From NCBI GenBank assembly GCA_019359035.1, contig JAHHIC010000059.1:40554-104553 (forward strand): a stretch of 64,000 nucleotides of DNA, written 5' to 3'. Positions 34,511 to 43,024 of the stretch are shown in pieces. The notes under the pieces are model-generated. The model did no database searches. It had not been told where the DNA came from and saw only the letters and a list, made by a program, of their open reading frames with translations. This DNA is from Scytonematopsis contorta HA4267-MV1. Its GTDB lineage: Bacteria; Cyanobacteriota; Cyanobacteriia; Cyanobacteriales; Nostocaceae. Within the stretch, counting starts at the first letter, position 1. Every line of letters starts with the position of its first letter. Made by a program: the position numbers and the translations under genes.

Positions 34511-35740
34511 ATGCGAAAGGGTTTAAAAAGTTTAAATATTATATTTACTGCTTATATTTTGTGCTTAGCCTGTAGTTCTGGGGTGTTAGCAGATAGCAAA
34601 AAGCCTACTAAACCTGATAAATTCCCTCCAAATCCACTGGAAATTACTACTCCAGACCAACTTTTGCCACGTTCACCCAAGGATAAAACTCCATTAACTC
34701 CCGAAGAAAGACAAAGATTACAGTTAGCGCTGGACGAATTGAACCAACAAGCTGCAACTCAATTGCAATCTGGTAACAAAACTGGAGCATTTGATACTTG
34801 GAATCGAGAATTACGCTTGCGTAAGTTTTTGGGACCATTGGCTGAGGTGCAAGCGCTGACAAGAGTAGGTGAAATCGCTTGGAGAGAAAACGAACGGCAG
34901 CAGGTGCAATATATTACTCAGCGTTTAGAAAAAATCCAAAAATCGGCACAATCGCAACAAATCCCTGAGTTACCACTTCTGCAAGCTCTAGGTCAAGCTT
35001 ACCAAAAAGTTAGGTCTCTTAAGCCAGCACTACAAGTTTACGACCAAATTTTAGGTATAGCTCGTTCGTCACGGGATGCAGCAGGTGAGTTAGATGCTTT
35101 GAATGCTATTGCGAAATTAAACTTGGATTGGTTTGATTATCCCAAAGCTGCAGTAGCTTATGAGCAATTGCTAAGTTTAGCGAATTCTAGCTCTGATAGT
35201 GTTAGCCAGGTAAACTACCTGCAACAACTAGCTTATATTTACACGCAAACAAAACAACATCAGCAATCTGTGAATGTACGCTCTAAGTTAGCGGATTTTT
35301 ATCTGAAAGAGAATAATTTAGTTCAGTTAGCAACATTAAAATTAGAAATAGGCTTAGATTACGAAGCGTTGGGAAAAGAAAATCCTAATGTACTGCAAGA
35401 AGCTTTCAAAAGCTATCAAGAAGCATACCAGATGGCTTGGGGATTACAACAATACGTAACTTCTAGCGAAGCTTTACGGAGAATTGTTGCACTGTATCGT
35501 AACCAAGGACAAATTCAGGAAGCTTTACAAACGAGCGAAATTTTACTAAAAACAGAAGAGTTCGCAGCCAATTCTTATGGTTTAATGAGTGCTTATGACC
35601 TGATAGGGCAAATATATTTAGACCGTAAAGACAATCAACAAGCACTAACAGCTTTTCAAAAAGGTTTGGAATTAGCTAACCAGTTAAACCATAACCAAGA
35701 ATATTTTAATCAACAAATTGCGAAAGCCTCTAAATCATGA
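34511..35740 (+). CDS. Secreted tetratricopeptide-repeat protein
   Basis: 409 residues; GAGGA lies about ten bases before the ATG. An N-terminal signal peptide (LNIIFTAYILCLACSSGVLA) is followed by a Pro-rich stretch, then helical repeats from about residue 75 to 405, including clear TPR pairs such as LLQALGQAYQKVRSLKPALQVYDQILGIARSS and SAYDLIGQIYLDRKDNQQALTAFQKGLELANQ. An internal LACSS could be read as a lipobox, giving a lipoprotein. Function unknown; a scaffold role is usual for such proteins. Its stop codon lies in the palindromic repeat. Confidence 0.85.
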   Translation: MRKGLKSLNIIFTAYILCLACSSGVLADSKKPTKPDKFPPNPLEITTPDQLLPRSPKDKTPLTPEERQRLQLALDELNQQAATQLQSGNKTGAFDTWNRELRLRKFLGPLAEVQALTRVGEIAWRENERQQVQYITQRLEKIQKSAQSQQIPELPLLQALGQAYQKVRSLKPALQVYDQILGIARSSRDAAGELDALNAIAKLNLDWFDYPKAAVAYEQLLSLANSSSDSVSQVNYLQQLAYIYTQTKQHQQSVNVRSKLADFYLKENNLVQLATLKLEIGLDYEALGKENPNVLQEAFKSYQEAYQMAWGLQQYVTSSEALRRIVALYRNQGQIQEALQTSEILLKTEEFAANSYGLMSAYDLIGQIYLDRKDNQQALTAFQKGLELANQLNHNQEYFNQQIAKASKS

Positions 35741-35869
35741 ACCTAACCCCCCTACCCCCCTTCCCTATAGCGGGAAGGGGGGAAATTAAAGAGGGAAGGG
35801 GGGAATAATAAAATAATTCTCTTCTCTTGTTCCCCTTACCTCGTAGGGAAGGGGTTAGGAGTTAGGTTC
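35738..35869. repeat. ACCTAACCCCCC-type palindromic element between convergent stops
   Basis: Ends AACCTAAC (left) and GTTAGGTT (right) are inverted; inside are CCCTTCCC / GGGAAGGG hairpins. The left end overlaps the stop of the TPR gene and the right end contains the stop of the glycosyltransferase gene. The same family is at 50921-51029. Confidence 0.75.
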
Positions 35870-37103
35870 TTCCCACGATTTCGTAGAGTTTGTCTTCAAA
35901 TTTTTGCATACAAACAGGCCAATCGTATTCCATAATTAAATTGCGAGCTTGTCGAGACATTTCAGCCTTGAGAGTGGGATTTTGCAAAATGGAAACTACT
36001 TTATCAGCAAAATCAGCCGGATTATTCGGTTCTGCTAAAAAGCCATTCACTCCAGGGCTTATCTGTTCTACAGTAGAAGTCGCTTTAACAGCAACAACCG
36101 GAGTTCCAGATGCTAAAGCTTCGTTAGTTGTGGTGCAGAAATTTTCTGTGACAGAAGGGTTAACAAATATATCAGCTTGAGCATACCAACCTAACAATTC
36201 ATTCCCATAAGACTCTCCCCAAACCGTAACATCGGATGCAAATTTTTTAGCTCGATGACGAATTTCTTCTTCTTGGGGACCCCCACCAACAATTACTAAA
36301 TGGACATTGGGGATTTTTGCAGCGATGAGAGGAAATGCATCAAACAAATCGACAACGCTCTTTTCTGCTGCGATACGTCCGACAAACAAAATAGTTGGTC
36401 GATTATCGTTAGGAATTGGGTTATGAGCAATATTTTTAGGATGAAATTTTTGGCAATCTATCCCTTGATAAGGTAAGTATTCGCTACGCTGAGAATTTAA
36501 ACTTTGATATCTAGCAAGTTGCTGTCGTGAAGGGAAAAAATTCACATCATAAACTTCGCTGGACTGCTTAACTAAAGCAGGAATAATAGGACGTAAAAGG
36601 CTAAATATTTGATTGCCTAAATAGTATTTAAGGTAAGAAACAATATCAGTATGAAACAGAGATATTGTTGGTGTTCCGGTAAGTTTAGCATATTCGCTAG
36701 CCAAAGGACGACCATAACCTTGTAAGTAGCATGAGTAAACACCTCGCATTTGTGGAGCTTCTTCAACAACTACAATATCAGGTTTAAACTGTTCAAGTAA
36801 TTCAGTATCACTCCAATGTTTATAACTTAAAGGCTGAGGAAGAGATTTATAAAATATTAAGGGTTCAGTGGGGAATTGATATGAGGAAAATTTACTAAAA
36901 GCCTTAAGTTCATCTAATCCCGGCATTGCTCGACTAGCTACTTTTTTAGGAAATTTGTCGTTAAATTCCGGATGAATTAGAAAAACTTCATGTCCTTGTT
37001 CTAATAACCAACGTACTCGTTGATGTACTGCGATAGAAACTCCTGCTAAAAAAGGAGCGTATAAGCTTGTAATAATGGCTACGCGAAGAGATGTTTTTTT
37101 CAT
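35862..37103 (-). CDS. Family 4 glycosyltransferase
   Basis: 413 residues, GT-B fold. N-terminal acceptor domain with RVAIITSLYAPFLAGVSIAVHQRVRWLLEQGHEV; C-terminal donor domain with TILFVGRIAAEKSVVDLFDAF, VIVGGGPQEEEI, WYAQADIFVNPSVTENFCTTTNEALASGTPVVA (the E(x)7E motif of GT4 enzymes). It resembles sugar transferases of glycolipid (SqdX/MgdA-like) or polysaccharide synthesis; the sequence does not decide the acceptor. No signal peptide, so it works at the cytoplasmic face. Stand-alone gene. Confidence 0.88.
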   Translation of the reverse strand: MKKTSLRVAIITSLYAPFLAGVSIAVHQRVRWLLEQGHEVFLIHPEFNDKFPKKVASRAMPGLDELKAFSKFSSYQFPTEPLIFYKSLPQPLSYKHWSDTELLEQFKPDIVVVEEAPQMRGVYSCYLQGYGRPLASEYAKLTGTPTISLFHTDIVSYLKYYLGNQIFSLLRPIIPALVKQSSEVYDVNFFPSRQQLARYQSLNSQRSEYLPYQGIDCQKFHPKNIAHNPIPNDNRPTILFVGRIAAEKSVVDLFDAFPLIAAKIPNVHLVIVGGGPQEEEIRHRAKKFASDVTVWGESYGNELLGWYAQADIFVNPSVTENFCTTTNEALASGTPVVAVKATSTVEQISPGVNGFLAEPNNPADFADKVVSILQNPTLKAEMSRQARNLIMEYDWPVCMQKFEDKLYEIVGRT

Positions 37104-37275
37104 GGATGAAGCGATTTTAATGAAAATAAAAATAATTATTTGACTCTAACTATAACTGAAGTATATGTGAGAAAATTTCCTTTTGCAATAATTTTTTTAA
37201 TTATCAAAATAAATAGATATGAAGTATATTTACGGTCTAATTGTTACAGAAATTTCTATATTTTGTTGTAAGCAA

Positions 37276-37926
37276 TTAAAGCAAGATTAAACCCAATCGC
37301 ACACCAACAGTAACAGCTTCAGTGCGCGTAGAAACACTTAATTTTTGAAAAACAGAAGAAAGATGAAATTTTACAGTATGCTCTGAAATATTTAAACTTT
37401 TAGCGATTGACTTATTTCCCATTCCAGAGCCAAGCATTTCTAAAACTTCAATTTCTCGTGGTGTCAACGCTTCGGTCGGTGGAATTAAAACTTTTTGCTT
37501 TCCTGTTGTTTCTAATAAAGTAAGTGTGTACTCGATAGCATCGGGGTCTAAAACTATCAAACCCGAAGTTACTGCTTCTATTGCTGCTATAATTTCTGAC
37601 TCTGTGCTGCTTTCTTTCAAAATACCTTTAACACCTGCACGTAACGCGATACCTAAAGGTATGTCTTCTAGTTCATCAGTTAGTAAAATGATATTTGACG
37701 AATATTCTTCTTGTTGTAGTTGCAACAATTTATCCCAAACTGATGCTTGGGAGTTACCGCTTAAATCTAATAAGATTACATCTGGCTGTAGTTGCTCAAT
37801 TTCTCCGGTATCTAAATTTGATGTGTTACCTACTACTATTATTTGAGATATTTGAGAATTTGTTAGTAATGCTGACAAACCAGCGCGGACAACAGGAGAA
37901 GTTGCAACAATTAATACCCGAATCAT
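37276..37926 (-). CDS. NarL/LuxR-type response regulator with atypical receiver
   Basis: 216 residues. Receiver domain (1-120): the phosphorylation-site Asp is present in DVILLDLSG and the Lys in VKGILKES, but the acidic pair that binds magnesium is replaced (VATSPVV instead of the usual DDH). LuxR-type HTH at about 150-210 (LTPREIEVLEMLGSGMGNKSIAKSLNISEHTVKFHLSSVFQKL). It should bind DNA, perhaps independently of classical phosphorylation. It lies 63 bp downstream of the HtrA-like gene on the same strand; no histidine kinase is nearby. Confidence 0.87.
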   Translation of the reverse strand: MIRVLIVATSPVVRAGLSALLTNSQISQIIVVGNTSNLDTGEIEQLQPDVILLDLSGNSQASVWDKLLQLQQEEYSSNIILLTDELEDIPLGIALRAGVKGILKESSTESEIIAAIEAVTSGLIVLDPDAIEYTLTLLETTGKQKVLIPPTEALTPREIEVLEMLGSGMGNKSIAKSLNISEHTVKFHLSSVFQKLSVSTRTEAVTVGVRLGLILL

Positions 37927-37950
37927 AAAATCTTCTACATAAAATAACCC

Positions 37951-37980
37951 TGTAGAGACCGGGTTAATACGGTCTCTACA
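37951..37980. repeat. TGTAGAGACC hairpin in the operon spacer
   Basis: Perfect 10-bp stem TGTAGAGACC / GGTCTCTACA with a 10-nt loop between the HtrA-like gene and the response regulator; a common dispersed cyanobacterial palindrome that could attenuate or process the transcript. Confidence 0.7.
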
Positions 37981-37989
37981 TTTATGAAC

Positions 37990-38907
37990 CTATTCTCTGA
38001 GGGGTTTTTCACCGACGACTATTGTGAATTCGACTAATGCACCACCTCGCACAACTTGTACGTTTACGCTTTTTCCTACAAGTTCTCCACTGTTGAGTTG
38101 CATCAATACATCACCTACGCCATTTACAGGTGCATTATCAAAAGTTACCAATACATCACCAATTAATACACCAGCATTATCTGCAGCACTATTTGGCTCA
38201 ACGTTGACTACGATAACTCCGTTACTGGAAGTTAAATTGAGTGAGGTTTGCAAATTTTTTGGTAAACGTACTGGTTGCATCCCCACCCCCAGATAACCAC
38301 GTGTAATACGTCCTTTTGCGAGCAGTTGGTCAACCACTCGGTTTACAGTGGAAGCTGGTATCGTCAAAGCTGTACCGCGTCGTCCGGTTGTGTTCATACC
38401 TACAACATTACCTGCGGCATCTACGAGGGAACCTCCCGCAAAGCCTCGATAAAGTGTAATATCTGGACGAATGAATTGGTCTATTTTACCACCGCTCATG
38501 CTGCGCCAAGCACCAGTAACTATGCTCACCACACCCATCGCACTTCTTAAGTCACCTTCACTACTTCTTGCTAATCCTAGTACTAAATGACCGACTTTAA
38601 GTGTTGTCGCATCACCAATGTTTGCCACAGTTACTCCAGATATATCTGTATTTTGTAATTGAAAAACAGCAACATCAGTACTGGAGTCATGACCGACTAG
38701 GGTTACTGGTACATTACTTCCATCCGCAATGGTAACAGTTATATCTTCATAACTTTGGAGTGATTCGTCTGAGGTAACAATGATACCCTGACGCCAGTGA
38801 ATACCGCTAGGTGAAACACGTTTACCAGCATTAACAGCGACTACTGCGTTTCCTGTTTGTTCTACTATTTCGGCTAGATTGTTGGACAGAGCGAGTAAGG
38901 AGGACAT
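37990..38907 (-). CDS. HtrA-like trypsin/PDZ protein lacking catalytic residues
   Basis: 305 residues from the ATG at 38907, which has GGAG at a suitable distance; the longer frame upstream covers heptamer repeats. Trypsin-like domain (about 15-200) and C-terminal PDZ domain (about 205-300, GRITRGYLGVGMQPVRLP...GVLIGDVLVTFDNAPV). The usual GNSGG active site reads GFAGGSLVD, so the nucleophile Ser is Ala; the usual TNxHV reads VTSDESL, so the His is gone; only the Asp region DSSTDVAVFQL remains. It is therefore probably a binding or sensing protein. No signal peptide, unlike DegP/HhoA. It is the first gene of an operon with the response regulator. Confidence 0.85.
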   Translation of the reverse strand: MSSLLALSNNLAEIVEQTGNAVVAVNAGKRVSPSGIHWRQGIIVTSDESLQSYEDITVTIADGSNVPVTLVGHDSSTDVAVFQLQNTDISGVTVANIGDATTLKVGHLVLGLARSSEGDLRSAMGVVSIVTGAWRSMSGGKIDQFIRPDITLYRGFAGGSLVDAAGNVVGMNTTGRRGTALTIPASTVNRVVDQLLAKGRITRGYLGVGMQPVRLPKNLQTSLNLTSSNGVIVVNVEPNSAADNAGVLIGDVLVTFDNAPVNGVGDVLMQLNSGELVGKSVNVQVVRGGALVEFTIVVGEKPLRE

Positions 38908-39095
38908 TCTCTTTTTTCTCCAGGGAATAACAATTCGCAATTCGCAATTGGGTAAAGACTTTAAATTTACGGTCTCGACTGTAAATTTATGGTGGCTTTT
39001 TATCCCGACTAACGACATCGGAAAGATGGGTGGTATTTATCCTGGAAAAATGGGTAGGTTTATGAGTAAGTTTATGGGTAAGTTCAAATACTCAC

Positions 39096-39620
39096 TCAAG
39101 GAGCAGTGAAAACATTTAAGGCTAGTGCTTTAACCTCATATTCTGCAATCACTTGTGGCTCATCTTCATACCACAAACGAATTTCCTCTAAAGCTTCTCT
39201 GCTGTTATCCGAAGAGTGAACCAAATTATCTAACAAAAAAGTTGGTTTTCTTAAGGCTAGTCTTCTGATGTGATGTTTTTGAGTTTTGCAAATATCTGAT
39301 GGACCGATTACTTCTTTTTTCAAAAAGTCACCGAAAGAGTACTGATATTTATCAATGCTAATATCATACTCGTATTCCAGTATAAAGCATTGCATAAGTC
39401 TATTTTTAAAATAATTAGTAATAATTGGATACCATAGGGATGCTTTAGAGGCTTTGTAGTGTTCTAATATTTTGTTTTTAAGCATCAGTACAGATTTCCT
39501 CTTGTGCTTAATATAACCATAGTGTGCGAACTCTTGAATAATAAAATTACTCAGTTCTAAATCATTAGCAGCAGCAGGCTTAAGCATGATGAAAATAAAT
39601 TCACCTGGTTTTGGTGACAT
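39096..39620 (-). CDS. Nucleoside diphosphate kinase-like protein
   Basis: 174 residues. Not a housekeeping Ndk but alignable to it: FIMLKPAA (FIMIKPDG in Ndk), ILEHYKASKASLWYPIITNYF, EVIGPSDICKTQKHHIRRLA and DNLVHSSDNSREALEEIRLWY (NxIHGSD...EIALWF in Ndk). The phosphohistidine equivalent is kept in NLVHSSD, as is the Lys of the first strand and an Arg in HHIRR. An insert separates the central strands. It may transfer phosphate between nucleotides or act as a relative with another substrate. Stand-alone gene. Confidence 0.65.
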   Translation of the reverse strand: MSPKPGEFIFIMLKPAAANDLELSNFIIQEFAHYGYIKHKRKSVLMLKNKILEHYKASKASLWYPIITNYFKNRLMQCFILEYEYDISIDKYQYSFGDFLKKEVIGPSDICKTQKHHIRRLALRKPTFLLDNLVHSSDNSREALEEIRLWYEDEPQVIAEYEVKALALNVFTAP

Positions 39621-39829
39621 AGCCTTCAGACTCAGATATTTTTGTGAAATAACTATATTTCTAGTATACTTCCGACCGCTTTTTTTTCAGAGGTAAATAA
39701 GCTTATTAAGTTAAATGTAAATAATTTAATTATTTAATCCCATGTGTTAATCATCTGCAAATTGACAAAAATAACGGAGTGGTAAAAAATAAGACTAAAT
39801 AGTAACTGTAATTATACCTCTTTTGAAAT

Positions 39830-39848
39830 AGCGAGCAAGATGCTCGCA
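39830..39848. repeat. AGCGAGCAAGATGCTCGCA hairpin repeat, single arm
   Basis: 19-bp unit with internal stem GCGAGCA / TGCTCGC; identical to the arms of the inverted pair at 43835-43882. It lies just after the stop of the TerB-like gene and may act as a transcription-end hairpin. Confidence 0.8.
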
Positions 39849-39856
39849 CTACGATT

Positions 39857-40267
39857 CTAATTTGGTGCTTGCAGTATTTTAGCTAGTTCAGCTAAAAATT
39901 CTTTTTCTTCTTCAGAAATTTCACCATCAGCTAGTGCTAAATCACTACAAGTATTTAAAAGCTGACTTTTCATTTCGTCGCTTCCAATACGACTGTTAAT
40001 ATCTTCTAATAATACTCTGATTTTTTGTTTATCAGTAATTGCATTTCTAATTTTTGGAAATGTTTTGGCTAAAAATTGCTCTTTTGATACCCCTGATTCC
40101 CAAGTTATATTATCTAAATACTCATTAATCATATCCTCTTCTGCTACCTTTAATGATTTATCACTATACATAGTAATAATCATCAATTCAATCACTGCTT
40201 CTCGTTCGCTTTGTTTCGTATCCTTTTTGACGATAGCTTGAAACAAGGAATTTAGCTTTTGAAACAT
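39857..40267 (-). CDS. TerB-like tellurite-resistance domain protein
   Basis: 136 residues, all-helical, with AGGAGA before the ATG. The C-terminal acidic motif LLNTCSDLALADGEISEEEKEFLAELAKIL and the N-terminal AVIELMIITMYSDKSLKVAEEDMINEYL are typical of the TerB family (two helical bundles with a metal-binding acidic pattern, DG-I-S/x-E-E). These proteins occur alone or in stress-response complexes at the membrane. No ter operon is nearby, so tellurite resistance should not be assumed. Confidence 0.8.
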   Translation of the reverse strand: MFQKLNSLFQAIVKKDTKQSEREAVIELMIITMYSDKSLKVAEEDMINEYLDNITWESGVSKEQFLAKTFPKIRNAITDKQKIRVLLEDINSRIGSDEMKSQLLNTCSDLALADGEISEEEKEFLAELAKILQAPN

Positions 40268-40429
40268 AATTTCTCCTAATGTGTTCTAGTAGCAGGTGAT
40301 TATTACTACAACACAGTAGCCTTTGATTTCGTAAATTTAAAGTCAAAATGTGACTAAATATTTGTTTTTTCGGTTGCTAAATTAATTGCAACTTGCAACA
40401 CATTTTTAGCGGTTTGGAAGTCCACACTA

Positions 40430-40915
40430 CTAAATACGCGAATACCGTAGTAATAAATTATTTATATCTTGTTTCCTGTTTAGGTTAATAGGGAAACGTA
40501 ATGCAGTAACGCCAAAATATGTTTTCACCTTTACAATTAAAGTTGAATCGCTCCACTTATAAGACTGAATTTGCTTCCATCGCGTTAATCCCATTGGAGT
40601 TAAAATACCTTTTTCTGTAAGCGAAAGTCTATTAGTAAATCCAAAAAGAAAAAACCAGCAAGCACCTAACACAGATGAGATAGTTTGTAGTAATTCTTCA
40701 CGTCCAAAACTTTGAGAGTTAACCACAGATGTAATTACCGGAAATATCATAACCGCAGCGAAAAAAATTCCTAAATTTAATTGTAATACCCTCTTATCTT
40801 CACCAAGATTTAACAATAATTCACCAGCCTGTTTTTGGCTCCAAAACAAGTTGATGATTAAATATAACCATATAGGAATTAACATTACATAGATAGTATT
40901 AATATGTGGTGCCAT
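40430..40915 (-). CDS. Hypothetical membrane protein
   Basis: 161 residues. Three hydrophobic segments: about 7-24 (IYVMLIPIWLYLIINLF), 48-65 (LGIFFAAVMIFPVITSVV) and 80-97 (SVLGACWFFLFGFT). The C-terminal 60 residues (LTEKGILTPMGLTRWKQIQSYKWSDSTLIVKVKTYFGVTALRFPI) look like a small membrane-associated PH-like domain, the pattern of DUF5673-type proteins. I do not assign a function. Stand-alone, leftward. Confidence 0.65.
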   Translation of the reverse strand: MAPHINTIYVMLIPIWLYLIINLFWSQKQAGELLLNLGEDKRVLQLNLGIFFAAVMIFPVITSVVNSQSFGREELLQTISSVLGACWFFLFGFTNRLSLTEKGILTPMGLTRWKQIQSYKWSDSTLIVKVKTYFGVTALRFPINLNRKQDINNLLLRYSRI

Positions 40916-41003
40916 ACTTTATTCCAATGATGACTATAAGTGATTATAGATAATTATAAATACGTTATTAACCCTTACCTAAATTCTATATTAAAACCAA
41001 AAA

Positions 41004-41038
41004 TCGTAGCCCCCTCCCCCCAAGGGGGGAGGGGGTTC
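41004..41038. repeat. Single arm of the MITE-like CCCCTCCCC family
   Basis: TCGTAGCCCCCTCCCCCC, AA, then GGGGGGAGGGGG: a hairpin related to the arms of the 31336-31488 element, placed directly after the stop of the Rieske oxidoreductase gene. Confidence 0.75.
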
Positions 41039-41050
41039 TGGAGTTATTTG

Positions 41051-43000
41051 TTAAATTTGTAGCAAACCCTCAGGCATCACAGTTAAAATCGTTCGTCGCT
41101 GCAAGCCCTCTCGGTATAATATTTCATTTGCTGCCAACACTCCACTACTAACTGCTCGTTCCATTAAACCGCATGGAAAAGGCATCTTTACCCAGTCACC
41201 AGCAAAAATTAAATTTCCAATACTGGTATTAGTTTCTGGTCTATCAACATAGCTATTAGGTGGATATCCTGAAAAATTCTTTTGATTTACTAGTTCCCGA
41301 TGTAGAACTTTTGCTTGCTTTAACTCAGGAACAATTTCATAGAGTTCTTGCTCAAAAGTTGTTAACAAAGCTTCTTGGGTAGGAAATTCTTTTTCCTTAT
41401 AGCAGTAAGCATGTAATTCTATCACACTACCACCTGTACGAGTTGCCCAATCAATAAATTGTGTTTGAATGCGGTGATAAAGTGTAATACTGTCAGTTAA
41501 CTTATAGCCAGATAAAGAAGTAAAATTACTATGTCCCCAAAGAAAATCGCGGTCAAACCAAAAACGACAGACAGCAAATGGGTCAGCCACAGCTAATTCT
41601 TCAATTTTTTGCTTATAAGATGCATTTACATCTCCATTTATGCGCTTAAATAATTGTTGTACACCTGGAACATCTGTAGCGAAAACATAATAATCTGCTT
41701 TGATAGTTTTTGCTAATGATTCTTTCGGATTAACAGCGGCTAATTGTAAATCTTGTTCTTGACTACTGACAATATCAAAAGTAGCTAAATTTCTTTGTGC
41801 TGGTCCTTTTAAAACTTTACCATCGGCATCAAACATTGCTCCATGACAAGGACAGTGAAATTTGCCATCTTCTGACATTTTTACTGTACAACCTTGGTGA
41901 GTACAGGTAAGGGAAACAGCTTTTTTACTACCATTAAATACGGCATATACATTATCTGCTGCACCATAATATTCCCAACTACTAGCATTGTCACTATCAC
42001 TAACAATTGGATTGCGTGTTACCCAGAAAGGAACATTATTTGTGTTGTCACCTACATAGTAACTAACAGAATCAATAATACCTTCTTTGGCTTGAATTTC
42101 GCTGACTGTTGCACTAGTGATAATTTGGTTTCCTTTACTTTTAATTGACCGAGCAATAGGTTGTACCAAAGAAGTACCCATATCATCTACGGTACCATTA
42201 AAAGCTAATCCTTCTGGGTTCCCAAAAAAATAAAAGTGGAAGAACTGCAATAATTCAGCAACGCTCATTACATCAGGAGCATTTAAACTGGATTTAGCAA
42301 AAGGAAGAAAATATAAATCATATAATCCCTGTGGAAAATCTACCTCTACCCAGTCAGCAACTGATAGATTATCTAAATTTCGGTAAATCTGTTCTCGTTC
42401 AAAACCACCAATAGCTTGAAAAACTTGTAAATGTTTTAGCTTGGTTAAGTTAATTCCCCATTTAAAACGATTCGGAGAAGCGACAGCTAAATCAACAATA
42501 TTCCAAGGAAATGAGGAACTACTAGGACGAAATACTTCTGGCTTATATTTATCGCGGTATACAAGAGAGTAATAATTTAAAGATTGAAAATTATCCTGAA
42601 TACCAAGCTCCGCAACTAAACCATTAAGATTATAATATTGTGGAAAAAAGCCATGAAAACCATGCTCCATCAAAAAAGTTTCACCAGCGGCTTCCACTTT
42701 CCAACTAGCAATTTTACCACCAAGTTGCGGCGATTTTTCCAACAAAGTTACTTCAAATCCGCGCTGACTTAGTTCATAAGCACAAGCTAAACCAGCTAAA
42801 CCAGCACCAACTACCACCACACTTTTCTTTTGATTTAAAAGCCGTGGTAAGTTTAAGGTATCTTGTCCAAAAACTGCAGGCTTTGGCTTCGTAAATCTTG
42901 TGTAACCTGTTACTCCAAAAACCGTACCAACGCCAAATAACTTTAGCAGCGTACGACGGGAAATAATAGGATTTTCTGGTGAACTTAATTGTTGACTCAT
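41051..43000 (-). CDS. Tat-exported FAD oxidoreductase with inserted Rieske domain, carotenoid-desaturase-like
   Basis: 649 residues. A twin-arginine signal (SRRTLLKLFGVGTVFGV, about 14-30) suggests folded export with cofactors. FAD Rossmann motif VVVGAGLAGLACAYELSQRGFEVTLLEKSPQLGGK at about 59-92. A Rieske 2Fe-2S domain is inserted at about 345-400: CTHQGC and CPCHGAMFDADGK supply two Cys-His pairs. The C-terminus (LIFAGDWVKMPFPCGLMERAVSSGVLAANEIL) closes the FAD domain as in phytoene desaturase-type enzymes. The build resembles CrtU/CruE carotene desaturase/methylases, but the Tat signal and context do not prove a carotenoid substrate. Divergent from the ABC-2 genes. Confidence 0.8.
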   Translation of the reverse strand: MSQQLSSPENPIISRRTLLKLFGVGTVFGVTGYTRFTKPKPAVFGQDTLNLPRLLNQKKSVVVVGAGLAGLACAYELSQRGFEVTLLEKSPQLGGKIASWKVEAAGETFLMEHGFHGFFPQYYNLNGLVAELGIQDNFQSLNYYSLVYRDKYKPEVFRPSSSSFPWNIVDLAVASPNRFKWGINLTKLKHLQVFQAIGGFEREQIYRNLDNLSVADWVEVDFPQGLYDLYFLPFAKSSLNAPDVMSVAELLQFFHFYFFGNPEGLAFNGTVDDMGTSLVQPIARSIKSKGNQIITSATVSEIQAKEGIIDSVSYYVGDNTNNVPFWVTRNPIVSDSDNASSWEYYGAADNVYAVFNGSKKAVSLTCTHQGCTVKMSEDGKFHCPCHGAMFDADGKVLKGPAQRNLATFDIVSSQEQDLQLAAVNPKESLAKTIKADYYVFATDVPGVQQLFKRINGDVNASYKQKIEELAVADPFAVCRFWFDRDFLWGHSNFTSLSGYKLTDSITLYHRIQTQFIDWATRTGGSVIELHAYCYKEKEFPTQEALLTTFEQELYEIVPELKQAKVLHRELVNQKNFSGYPPNSYVDRPETNTSIGNLIFAGDWVKMPFPCGLMERAVSSGVLAANEILYREGLQRRTILTVMPEGLLQI

Positions 43001-43024
43001 TTGTTACTTAATTTACTTGACAAA

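Noticed and set aside
39857..40267. Tellurite resistance locus
   Set aside because: Only a TerB-like protein is present; other ter genes are absent, and TerB domains have wider roles.
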